Shown here: positions 8,737 to 16,749 of the stretch, in pieces | How positions within the stretch are numbered: position 1 is the first letter of the stretch | Layout: each line of letters opens with the position of its first letter | NCBI GenBank assembly: GCA_030753015.1 | Contig: JASMDC010000001.1 | Location: forward strand, 1 to 64,000 | Direction of reading: 5' to 3' | Length of the DNA stretch: 64,000 nt | Source of the DNA: Candidatus Undinarchaeales archaeon | GTDB taxonomy: Archaea; SpSt-1190; JASMDC01 | Program-made: the position numbers and the translations under genes | Notes under the pieces: model-generated | What the model saw: the letters and a program-made list of their open reading frames with translations, nothing else | Databases searched by the model: none | What the model was told of the DNA's origin: nothing

Positions 8737-11499
8737 ATGCCCAAGGGAGAGCCCCCCGAAGAGAAATCCCTGGTCTTCAGGGCGCCCGACCTCTATTATA
8801 TTTTTTCCTTCGACCTCATGGAGGTCGCCAAGAATCCTGCGGTCTCGGAGCTGGACCTCGACAGTCTAGGGATGAGGCTCCATGAACTTGATGTTCCTTT
8901 CTACTCGGTGAACATCCCCCAGGTCCGCCACGCTGTTTCCCTCATCGAGCGTGACCGTTCGTTCTCAGGCAAGGACTTCGCAGAATCGCTCTCCGTCATC
9001 CTAGGTACGAAGTTGACGTGGAGGGGGTTCGTGGAGCTGCGCGGGAAGACCAAGCTCCTCACCAGTTCGGACCTCAATATCATACTCCTCTACCTCCTGT
9101 GCAACAAGACTGCGGACCTTGAGCAGCTCATCGTCGAGACCGTTTCTAAGCTCACCGACGCTTTCACCATGTGTCACGGCCTGCTCTCATCCATCGAGGG
9201 TGACGAGCTCGACCTACGGAAGGACCACTCGCGCAGCAAGGACTATGTGCTGGGCGAGATGACCCGTCGGTACACGAATCTCGCTAAGTCCATGTGCTAC
9301 ATCCCGGACGGTACCGCCACCAAGGACGTCCTTGCCTCGCTGCAGAAGAAGGATTTCCACCTTGGGAACGCCCGGGAGCACGTCCGGCTGGTCGAGATGG
9401 CCGCCGAATCCCAGAATCCCAAGATGCTCCGGAAGGCCGTCGCCTACCTCAAGGCCCTCGAGTCGTTCGTGTTCGAGGCCTCAGTGCTCGTAGGACGGAT
9501 GGTGTCACTCTATCACCTCAACGTCCCCATCCCTGCGGTGGAGAACATGGAGCGCCTCAACACCGTGGAGAAGCTCGTGGAGCTCTATGCCAAGCGTATC
9601 ACCTACTTCCGCTCGATCGGTCGCGAAGGTCGCAAGCACGAGCAGGCGTTCACCGAAGAGTTCGCCACGAAGTACGTGCCCCTGCGCATCGTGCCCTCCT
9701 CCATGGAGCAGAACATAGTCCGCCTCTCCGAGGCCGAGCTCGAGCTCGTGAACGCCATCGGCGAGGTGTGCGCCCAGACCCGGCGCAAGACCGCGACCGT
9801 TACCGAGATCAACCAGTTCGTTGAGGGGAGCGAGTGGCGTGTGGCGGCGGCACTTGAGGGGCTGGCCTCGAAGAACATCATCACTCGCGTGCGCTCGAAG
9901 GGAAAGGATGCCTCGTACACCACGATCAAAGGATTCCAGTACGTATCCCGGCTCGAGGGTGAGGAGTACTGGGATGTGCTGCGCATCGGGAGCGACAAGG
10001 TCGAGGTGTTCAGTCCAGAGGTGCGCATATCCGACGCGGGGATCGTGAGCATCCGCCTGCGCGCCCGTCCCAGGACCAAGGACATGGACCTTGCCGACAT
10101 CTCACGGCTGGAATCGAAGCTCTCGGGACGGATGGTGCGAATAGCTACAGCGGTATGGCGGACGTTCGCCGTATGCTGGAACGACTGCTTCGAGCGTGAC
10201 GAGGAGGGAAGGATCCCCTTCGCCCTGGAATCGGGTATACGCATCGCAAAGACCGGCACCGTGTACCGGCGTGACGGCGACGCCTATCGTGAGGTCATCT
10301 ACCATCGCTTCGTGATCCGTCTATTCATGGACGAGCGCCTATTCCTGGACGCCGATCCCTACTCTGAAAAGAACAAGCAGGTGGTGGGACTGGCCCGCTC
10401 GGCCGCTACCGCCTGGCGTGACTACCGACCATCCTTCGTACAACGGGTCATCGAGAACGACATCTCCAACTCCACTTCAGAGCTCATACTCCTCACCGAG
10501 AAGGGGCTGCTGCTCAACATGCCGCTGGCGGCCGAGAGCGAGCAGTACCGCGGCTTCATGCAGGACCTCATCCTCACAGTGGAGCTCCTTGGGATGCGCG
10601 AGGTTATGCTGGCCCGCATCGACGCCGAGATCGATGCCCTTCTCCTTGAGCACCGCCTGGCGTTGAAGCGCAACAAGGGGGCTGAGGAGCTGGAGAAGCT
10701 GCGCTTGGCGTTCCTGGATATCGCCAAGACCAAGACGCGGTTGGTGGACGCCATCAAGCTTGACATGCATATCCAGTCCATGCTCCTTCACGACGTGCTG
10801 GACCGGACGATGAAGGAGTTCCGCATCGACGTCCTCCATACCTCGATCAAGGAGAAGCTCAACGACCTCGACGCCCTTGTCCAATCCTCCTATACCATGG
10901 AGATGCGGGAGCGGAACATCGAGCTGCAGGACCAGTTCATATCCATCTTCGACGAGATGCGTCTCATGCAGGGTACGCTGGAGATCCTGGAAATCTTCAT
11001 CATATTCGTCTACTTCGTCTACTTCGCCACGCACATCAGCGAGGCCGTGGAGAAGGTCGTGCACGAGCCGGCCCTCTCGTACGAACAGTTCAAGGCAGGG
11101 GCATTGTTCATTGGATACCTGCTCCCAGGATTGATCGGTGTCATCTTCGGTGTGGAGTACATCCGTCACGGCCGGGGAGGTGTCATCAAGAAGCATATCC
11201 GCAACATCATCGCCCGCAACGGCGGTGTCGTGTCCAAGGAGCGCCTCGTCAATCACCTTGTTGAGAACGTGGCCCACGAGAGTGAGCTCTACATAGGTGC
11301 GCTGGAAGTGGCCCTTCGACCCTTCGAACGGATAGGCCCGATCGGTCCACGGGTGCGCCGCCTGCGCCATGACATCTGCACCATCGGGCTCACGCAGGAG
11401 ATCGAGCACATCCTGGGCCACCCCGAGTCCTTCCTATTGGAGGAGCGTGATGGGGAGACTTGGGTACGACTGACACAGGACTACGGGCCTGAGGCGTAG
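8737..11499 (+). CDS. large unrecognised protein with winged-helix-like and C-terminal membrane segments
   Basis: 920 residues, no family recognised. The first 330 residues are mostly helical with no export signal. Around residues 355-410 there is a winged-helix-like stretch (TVTEINQFVEGSEWRVAAAL, then NIITRVRSKGKD). A long helical region near 600-750 precedes two membrane segments at about 755-815 (EIFIIFVYFVYFATHI and ALFIGYLLPGLIGVIFGVEY), and the tail again looks helix-turn-helix-like. The plan, a cytosolic multi-domain body with a late pair of membrane helices, recalls a membrane-tethered regulator or CorA-like assembly, but this is speculation. It follows the coiled-coil gene with no gap and overlaps the convergent ligase gene by 19 bases. 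Confidence 0.7.
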   Translation: MPKGEPPEEKSLVFRAPDLYYIFSFDLMEVAKNPAVSELDLDSLGMRLHELDVPFYSVNIPQVRHAVSLIERDRSFSGKDFAESLSVILGTKLTWRGFVELRGKTKLLTSSDLNIILLYLLCNKTADLEQLIVETVSKLTDAFTMCHGLLSSIEGDELDLRKDHSRSKDYVLGEMTRRYTNLAKSMCYIPDGTATKDVLASLQKKDFHLGNAREHVRLVEMAAESQNPKMLRKAVAYLKALESFVFEASVLVGRMVSLYHLNVPIPAVENMERLNTVEKLVELYAKRITYFRSIGREGRKHEQAFTEEFATKYVPLRIVPSSMEQNIVRLSEAELELVNAIGEVCAQTRRKTATVTEINQFVEGSEWRVAAALEGLASKNIITRVRSKGKDASYTTIKGFQYVSRLEGEEYWDVLRIGSDKVEVFSPEVRISDAGIVSIRLRARPRTKDMDLADISRLESKLSGRMVRIATAVWRTFAVCWNDCFERDEEGRIPFALESGIRIAKTGTVYRRDGDAYREVIYHRFVIRLFMDERLFLDADPYSEKNKQVVGLARSAATAWRDYRPSFVQRVIENDISNSTSELILLTEKGLLLNMPLAAESEQYRGFMQDLILTVELLGMREVMLARIDAEIDALLLEHRLALKRNKGAEELEKLRLAFLDIAKTKTRLVDAIKLDMHIQSMLLHDVLDRTMKEFRIDVLHTSIKEKLNDLDALVQSSYTMEMRERNIELQDQFISIFDEMRLMQGTLEILEIFIIFVYFVYFATHISEAVEKVVHEPALSYEQFKAGALFIGYLLPGLIGVIFGVEYIRHGRGGVIKKHIRNIIARNGGVVSKERLVNHLVENVAHESELYIGALEVALRPFERIGPIGPRVRRLRHDICTIGLTQEIEHILGHPESFLLEERDGETWVRLTQDYGPEA

Positions 11500-12719
11500 G
11501 CCACCAAGCGTCCATCGAGACCCTGGAGCCTGCGTCGCGCTGACGTCATACGTGCGGTCCGCACGTCGAGGAGCCCTGCCAGGACCCGCGCATCCTGCGC
11601 CACGTCCTCGCCCGGCGACGAGCGACGGCTAACCCGGTCGTACAGAGGTGCCAGGTATTCTGGATCGATACCCAGCACATCAAGCCCTCCTGCGGCCTTC
11701 TCTAGTTCGTCGTCGACCACCTCCCACGCCGGCCGCAACCGGCCCTCGGGATCGTAGAGCTCACCGCTGAGCCCGTGACGCACAGCTTCCTCACGGTTGA
11801 GCTCCACCTGCCCGTGGTCGAGCAGCGCCGTCCCCCGGTAGTGCTCGATCAATCCCAGATAGAGAGCCACACATGCCAGCGACTCCTCTATTGTGGGCTG
11901 CTGGGGGATGGCCCGGAACTCGGTCCGCAGCGTTTGGTCCGCACCTACACGTATCCGGACCTCGTGCCAGTCTGTGGAAAGGCGACCGTCAAGTCCAGAG
12001 ACACCGGCCACGTCCTCCCACACTTCACGCTCGTCGAGGTAGTCGGCGAGGTCGTGGTAGTACCGCGGTAAGCCCGTGCGCCCCGGCAATCCCAGACAGT
12101 TCTCGATGAGGGGGAGCCTCGCCTCCGCTCTACCTGTATCACCCCCCATGAGCAGGCTGGAGTTGGCGGCTACTGCGACCACGTACGGGCTTAGCATGAC
12201 GGCATGATTGAGATCGTCCACGAGCTCGACCTCGTCACGTGCCTGGAGGTTGACGTGGATACCCGCGGTCAGCCCTTCCAGCTCCGTGCGATAACCTGCG
12301 AGCTCGTCGATGACCCGATCATATCTCCCGCTGCTCGTGACCTCGATGTCGTCGTACCACTTCACAGGGTGCGCTCCGAGCCCGAGCACCGCAGCGTCGG
12401 GCTCCGCGGAGAGGAAGCCTCCCACGCGGTCATAGAGCTGTCCGGCCATGGTATCGAACGCGTCCACGGGGTAGGGCTCCGTACGCACCTCGATGGTGTC
12501 CGTGTGCTGCTCGGTACCGTATCCCTCGTGGTCTCTGGCAAGGAAGGACGACACCGCTGTGGAGTAGGGCTGTAGATCCTTGTCGACGACCAGGAGCTCG
12601 TACTCGAGGCCTACACGTCGCTCCGACCTGCGGTACTGGTCGATGTGGGCGAGAAGATGTTCGGCCTCCTGTGCGAAATCCCTGTCCGTTAGTGTCCCTC
12701 CCGGGTCGTTACACGACAC
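11481..12719 (-). CDS. glutamate-cysteine ligase, GCS2 family
   Basis: About 412 residues. Motifs of the GCS2/YbdK family are visible: GLEYELLVVD near the N-terminus (ATP/Mg-binding glutamate), DTIEVRTEP, LGLGAHPVKWY, AGIHVNLQ and the C-terminal GLSGELYDPEGRLRP. The family ligates glutamate and cysteine to gamma-glutamylcysteine, the main small thiol of haloarchaea, or acts as a weaker carboxylate-amine ligase. It is scarce outside haloarchaea among archaea. The start is uncertain: TTG at 12722 is followed directly by GTG 12719, which I chose. It shares an AT-rich promoter region with the divergent regulator gene. Confidence 0.75.
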   Translation of the reverse strand: MSCNDPGGTLTDRDFAQEAEHLLAHIDQYRRSERRVGLEYELLVVDKDLQPYSTAVSSFLARDHEGYGTEQHTDTIEVRTEPYPVDAFDTMAGQLYDRVGGFLSAEPDAAVLGLGAHPVKWYDDIEVTSSGRYDRVIDELAGYRTELEGLTAGIHVNLQARDEVELVDDLNHAVMLSPYVVAVAANSSLLMGGDTGRAEARLPLIENCLGLPGRTGLPRYYHDLADYLDEREVWEDVAGVSGLDGRLSTDWHEVRIRVGADQTLRTEFRAIPQQPTIEESLACVALYLGLIEHYRGTALLDHGQVELNREEAVRHGLSGELYDPEGRLRPAWEVVDDELEKAAGGLDVLGIDPEYLAPLYDRVSRRSSPGEDVAQDARVLAGLLDVRTARMTSARRRLQGLDGRLVAYASGP

Positions 12720-12724
12720 CAAAT

Positions 12725-12742
12725 CAATTTAAAGGTTATCGT
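12725..12742. promoter_or_regulatory. divergent TATA region
   Basis: CAATTTAAAGGTTATCG sits between the ligase (minus) and regulator (plus) genes. TTTAAAG is about 28 bases upstream of ATG 12760, which fits a leaderless plus-strand message. Confidence 0.45.
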
Positions 12743-12759
12743 AGACCATCACTATTGGG

Positions 12760-13626
12760 ATGGGGGAAAACGTATTCTACGTTCACGGCTGGCACGAATG
12801 TCGTGGGATAGATGCAGCGGAACGTCACGGGACGGCATCGCTCAGCGCCCTCAGTCACGTCTGGGAGGGGCATGCGTACTACGACTGTGTCGTGCATGAT
12901 CCCGACGGCCGTGCGCTCCCTGGTATGCTGGACGATGTGCGCAGGCGTCACAACCTTCATCGCGTCCTCCTCGGCCCCGAACGGACAGGAGGGCGGCTCA
13001 TGCACATCCACACACGATACCCGGTCCGGGAGAGCCTGGCGAACCTCACCATCGACCGCGTGTCCACCCAGGTCCTGGCGCCGGTCGTGAACCGCGGCGG
13101 GGCCGAAGCTGCGGTCTTCACCGCCCCCTGTCACGATCCGCGTGTTCTGCGGGACGTGCTGGCCTCGTCCGGGATGGACTTCCGCGTCGCTGGTGACGGT
13201 GCGGCCTATCGTGAGGCGCTGGGTGCTGAGCCCGTGCTCCTCGGCTATGCAACAGCTCACTTCGGCCGCTGCTTCCCCCGGTTGCACGAGCTCGCAGGTG
13301 GACCACCTGCCGTCACCTGGGCGGGGCGTGCGGGACGAACCCTCAGGGAGCTGGCCGCGCGCGATCTTCGTTCGGTGTCCTCCAGGACCGCTCGACGTGT
13401 GGCTGTCCTGGCCGTGGTGCGTGCCGTGAGGCGTGGGGAGCGGGAATGCTCGGCCCTGCGCCGTTCGCTTGGGATGTCCAAGGCCGCCTTCTCCCGGCTC
13501 GTGACCGCCCTGGAACGGGAACGACTGGTAGAGCTCAGCCCGAACAGACGCTTCATGCGCCTCACGCCCGCAGGAGCACGCCTGGCCGCGCACGGACCTT
13601 TGTCACGAACACCTGTGGCGGAGTGA
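12760..13626 (+). CDS. protein with C-terminal winged-helix DNA-binding domain
   Basis: 288 residues. The first 190 are a globular domain of unknown type containing HVHTRYPVRESL-like and FTAPCHDP segments. The last 95 contain a clear MarR-like winged helix (LGMSKAAFSRLVTALERERL followed by a wing with MRLTPAGARL). It is therefore a probable transcription regulator with an N-terminal sensor domain. It lies between the glutamate-cysteine ligase gene and the U32 block and could control either. Leaderless start at ATG 12760. The stop is 9 bases from that of the convergent U32 gene. Confidence 0.65.
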   Translation: MGENVFYVHGWHECRGIDAAERHGTASLSALSHVWEGHAYYDCVVHDPDGRALPGMLDDVRRRHNLHRVLLGPERTGGRLMHIHTRYPVRESLANLTIDRVSTQVLAPVVNRGGAEAAVFTAPCHDPRVLRDVLASSGMDFRVAGDGAAYREALGAEPVLLGYATAHFGRCFPRLHELAGGPPAVTWAGRAGRTLRELAARDLRSVSSRTARRVAVLAVVRAVRRGERECSALRRSLGMSKAAFSRLVTALERERLVELSPNRRFMRLTPAGARLAAHGPLSRTPVAE

Positions 13627-13635
13627 GGTCCCGGC

Positions 13636-14721
13636 TCACGCCCGGGGCAGGAAGGTGCGGTAGTAGCAGACCTCGTCGCGGCATGAGCCGCTGTAGCCCT
13701 CGCGGAACGTCTTTTGCGTGTGCGTGTAGAGCTCTTCGTCGCCGATGCTGTCGTCCGCAGCGAGACGGAGCAGATCAGCGATGAAGTGCACGTCCTGGAG
13801 CTTGCGACGTGTGTCATTCGAGCGCCCCGCGATCTTGACGGCCTTCACACCGGCGTTCATGAGCGTGCGCAGGACGCAGGCGCCGCAATCGATACCCGTC
13901 TTGGCATGGAAGTGCTTCTCCATCCGCGATCTGGCAGCCGCGATGCACTCCAGCGATACGGCGCCGACGGTCACAGGCTCGGTCCCGTAGTCGAGCAGAC
14001 AGGGTTCGGGCCTGAGCCCGGGAAGTCGTCGGGCCATGCGGAGCAGGCGTCGGGGCACGTGCCGGGCAGCCATAAGTGCCGCACGGCTGTGGAGGATGGT
14101 GCGCCCCAGGCCACCGCTTCGTGGGCCTTCAGCCTCCTGGAGCCCGTCCATGAAGGTGCAGAATCCGTCCACGTTCACGCAGCGGTCGTTGAGTACGAAC
14201 ACCTCAAGGTCCAGGGGCGGGTCCCGAGCCAGGTCGACGATCTCGTCAGGTGTGAGGTGCTGGGGTAGGATCGCGCGCTCGGCGCCCAGCCCTGCGAAGA
14301 ACGCAAGTGCAGCGCTATTGAACGCGGGAGAGATTGTGCTGACGTGGACCGAGATGTCCGGATGCTCGCGGCGGGCGCGGACCATGGTCGGTAGGTCCGA
14401 GATGAGGAAACCGTCGACCCCGGCGTCGACCGCATCGTCCATGAGCCGTGCCAGATGGTCAGCCTGGGCGGCGGTGTAGTAGGCGGGATTGAGCGTGAGG
14501 TGAACGGGCACCTTCAGCTCGTGCGCCCTATCAACGGCCTCGCGCAGCTCTTCGAGGTCCGAGAAGTTACCGACGACGCTGTCGCGGTCGTTGTTCGACA
14601 CGAACGTCGAGAATGAGTCCTTCCACCTCCGCGTCAGCATGCCCGCATAGAGCTCAGTGGCGCCCGCCTCCACCAGAGGCTCCACCTCCCGGACCGCGGT
14701 GAGGGGCGAGATGAGCTCCAC
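13636..14721 (-). CDS. U32 family protein, paralog A
   Basis: 361 residues of the peptidase U32 family (TIM-barrel N-terminal domain: SPLTAVREVEPLVEAGATEL, then the segment ending HVSTISPAFN). Seven cysteines, C181, C188, C241, C279, C282, C347 and C352, lie in the contexts CVNVDGFCTF, EPCLL, DCGACVLRTL and CRDEVCYYR and recur in the other paralogs. U32 proteins such as UbiU, RlhA and TrhP carry an iron-sulfur cluster and act in oxygen-independent hydroxylation, so a redox role is more likely than proteolysis. GTG start at 14721 lies about 28 bases from the shared TTTATC promoter box. Confidence 0.8.
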   Translation of the reverse strand: MELISPLTAVREVEPLVEAGATELYAGMLTRRWKDSFSTFVSNNDRDSVVGNFSDLEELREAVDRAHELKVPVHLTLNPAYYTAAQADHLARLMDDAVDAGVDGFLISDLPTMVRARREHPDISVHVSTISPAFNSAALAFFAGLGAERAILPQHLTPDEIVDLARDPPLDLEVFVLNDRCVNVDGFCTFMDGLQEAEGPRSGGLGRTILHSRAALMAARHVPRRLLRMARRLPGLRPEPCLLDYGTEPVTVGAVSLECIAAARSRMEKHFHAKTGIDCGACVLRTLMNAGVKAVKIAGRSNDTRRKLQDVHFIADLLRLAADDSIGDEELYTHTQKTFREGYSGSCRDEVCYYRTFLPRA

Positions 14722-14737
14722 GGGGCCGGGGGGTCGC

Positions 14738-14753
14738 CCAAGCTTGATAAAGG
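14738..14753. promoter_or_regulatory. U32-locus 16-base promoter element, copy 1
   Basis: CCAAGCTTGATAAAGG. On the minus strand it contains TTTATC about 28 bases before the GTG start of U32 paralog A. The same 16 bases occur upstream of paralogs D and E. Confidence 0.6.
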
Positions 14754-14816
14754 TGTCGCAGCGGCCACGCCCTCGCGGACAACGTTAAAAAGCTCACCCG
14801 CCCATGAGTAGGCGGG

Positions 14817-15902
14817 ATGAAGGTCCTCTCCCCGGTCAACAACGTCAGCGAGATCGAGAAGGTGGTCTCTGCTGGAGCGGATGAAGTGTACTGCGGTGTG
14901 CTCACCCCTGCTTGGCAGGGGCGGTTTGCTCATACTGGTACCATCAACGGCAGCCCCTCGCGCTTCCACAACCTGGCCGACCTCGATGAGCTGCGCCATG
15001 TGGTGGAGGTTGCCCATGCCCACGATGCCAAGGTGTTCGCCACCTACAACTCGTACTACTACAGCCGCGATCAGTACCCTCTCCTGGAGAAGGAGGTCGA
15101 TGGTGCCGTGACGGCTGGCGTGGACGGGATCATCGCCGCCGACATAGGGCTCATGCGCACCATTGTCGCCATGGACACGGGGGTGGAGCTCCATGTCAGC
15201 GTTGTCGGAGGCGCGTTCAACTCTCGCACCGTGGCCTTCTACAGGGAGCTGGGGGCCTCGCGGGTCGTGCTGCCCAAACAGCTCACGTTGGAGGAGATCG
15301 GCTCTATCGCCGCAGACCGTGGTGACATGGTCCTTGAGTGCTTCATCCTGACCGTCGGCTGCAACAACGCAGAGGCCCTCTGTCGGTTCCAGCACGGGGT
15401 CATCGAGGCACGTCACCCGCGGCTGTCGAGGTTCGTCCTCAACAACCCCCTCCAGAGCAGCATCATCAAGGCGTACCAACGCAAGGGCGCTGGACGGATG
15501 CGGCGGTTCCTACAAGAGCATACCTTCCTCGCGGACCGTGCCGCCTGCTGCCTGCGCTACGATCTTGAGCCGATGGAGGCGATGGAGGAGAATGAGCTCG
15601 CTCGCGTCAGGTCCTGCCTGACACCCCTGCTCTCCAACGCCTTCGAGCACGAGCGGATGTACGGGTGTGGTGTGTGCGCGCTCCCGGTACTTGCGCGCAT
15701 GGGCATCTCGACGGTCAAGACCGAGGACCGGGCAGCACCGCTCGGCGACCGGCTCAACAACATCGCATTCGTCAAGGAGATGCTGAAGGAGCTGGAGCGA
15801 ACGACTAACGACGACGCCTTCTGCTCCCGCGCCCGGGAGCGGTTCGGCACTCTCCGCGGGTTCGCTTGTGACGACGACTACTGCAACCATCTGGTGGGCT
15901 GA
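14817..15902 (+). CDS. U32 family protein, paralog B (UbiU-like partner)
   Basis: 361 residues, more divergent than the other paralogs but the same length, and it keeps cysteines at the equivalent places: C182, C189, C244/C245, C284, C287, C351 and C356. The N-terminus MKVLSPVNNVSEIEKVVSAG and HVSVVGGAFN align with the family. It is followed after one base by a UbiV-like gene, so the pair mimics the UbiU-UbiV heterodimer that hydroxylates ubiquinone precursors without O2 in proteobacteria. Archaea lack ubiquinone; the substrate here could be another isoprenoid, quinone or RNA. ATG 14817 lies about 30 bases after a TTAAAA box. Confidence 0.8.
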   Translation: MKVLSPVNNVSEIEKVVSAGADEVYCGVLTPAWQGRFAHTGTINGSPSRFHNLADLDELRHVVEVAHAHDAKVFATYNSYYYSRDQYPLLEKEVDGAVTAGVDGIIAADIGLMRTIVAMDTGVELHVSVVGGAFNSRTVAFYRELGASRVVLPKQLTLEEIGSIAADRGDMVLECFILTVGCNNAEALCRFQHGVIEARHPRLSRFVLNNPLQSSIIKAYQRKGAGRMRRFLQEHTFLADRAACCLRYDLEPMEAMEENELARVRSCLTPLLSNAFEHERMYGCGVCALPVLARMGISTVKTEDRAAPLGDRLNNIAFVKEMLKELERTTNDDAFCSRARERFGTLRGFACDDDYCNHLVG

Positions 15903-15903
15903 C

Positions 15904-16698
15904 ATGGAGAACGCCCTATATGTGACCAAGGAACGGGACCTGGATAAGTGGGAGGACCGGTACACTCGACTCCACTTCGGTCAGGAGTTCTGCCAGCGTC
16001 TACTCCCGGACCTCACCGAGCTGGACACAGCGATTAGGTTCGCCCAGGACCGGGATGCTGACCTTACCCTCGTCACCCCCTTCGTCACCGACATGGCGCT
16101 CGAGCGGGTGGCAGGGCTGATGGGGCGACTGCACGACCGGCTGCCGGGGACCGAGGTGGTCGTCAACGACCTGGGAGTCCTGACGCTCATACGCGAGCGC
16201 GGATGGGACCTGCAACCCGTGCTCGGACGTTTGCTGACGAAACAGAAGCGCGGGCCCCGGGTCACTCTGCTCGAGGAGCGCATTCCACCGGCCGCCCTCC
16301 ACCATTATCGCCGCTCTAATGCCAGCTCATCTGCCTTCCAGACGTTCCTTCAAGAGCATGGAGTGCGCCGTGTGGAACTGGACAACCTCCTTCAGGGCAT
16401 CGATGACGACCTGACGGGATCCGGGCTGTCAGGCTCGCTCCACTACCCGTATGCCTACGTCACGACGAGCCGATGCTGCCCGGTGGCCTTGTGCGGTGGG
16501 AGCGGCCTGCGGCCGAGCCTTGCCCCGTGTGGGAAAGAGTGCCTGCGGTACGGACCCTTCCGCCTCCTCACGCGGCATATGCCCGTACCGCTCGTGCTCG
16601 CGGGCACGACGCAGTTCTACCGCAACGACCACCTCCCCGATGATCTAGAGGCGCGGGGCATCGACCGGGTGGTCCATGCACCGGTACCGCCCGTCTAA
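15904..16698 (+). CDS. UbiV-like short U32 protein
   Basis: About 264 residues, lacking the C-terminal domain of full-length U32 proteins. Cysteines C30, C197, C209 and C213 (segments GQEFC and CGGSGLRPSLAPCGKEC) closely match the spacing of the [4Fe-4S] ligands of E. coli UbiV (C39, C180, C193, C197). Extra cysteines at 191-192 are present. ATG 15904 directly follows the TGA of paralog B, so translation is coupled and a heterodimer is likely. An in-frame ATG at 15868 would overlap the upstream gene and is disfavoured. The reaction is unknown. Confidence 0.7.
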   Translation: MENALYVTKERDLDKWEDRYTRLHFGQEFCQRLLPDLTELDTAIRFAQDRDADLTLVTPFVTDMALERVAGLMGRLHDRLPGTEVVVNDLGVLTLIRERGWDLQPVLGRLLTKQKRGPRVTLLEERIPPAALHHYRRSNASSSAFQTFLQEHGVRRVELDNLLQGIDDDLTGSGLSGSLHYPYAYVTTSRCCPVALCGGSGLRPSLAPCGKECLRYGPFRLLTRHMPVPLVLAGTTQFYRNDHLPDDLEARGIDRVVHAPVPPV

Positions 16699-16749
16699 GA
16701 GCTGCGGACTGGGAAGCTTTTTGAAGCTTCAGCACACCTTCTTCGCTCA

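Noticed and set aside
12736..13593. Long open frame antisense to the winged-helix gene
   Set aside because: Its translation is low-complexity His/Arg/Pro-rich, a shadow of a GC-rich gene.
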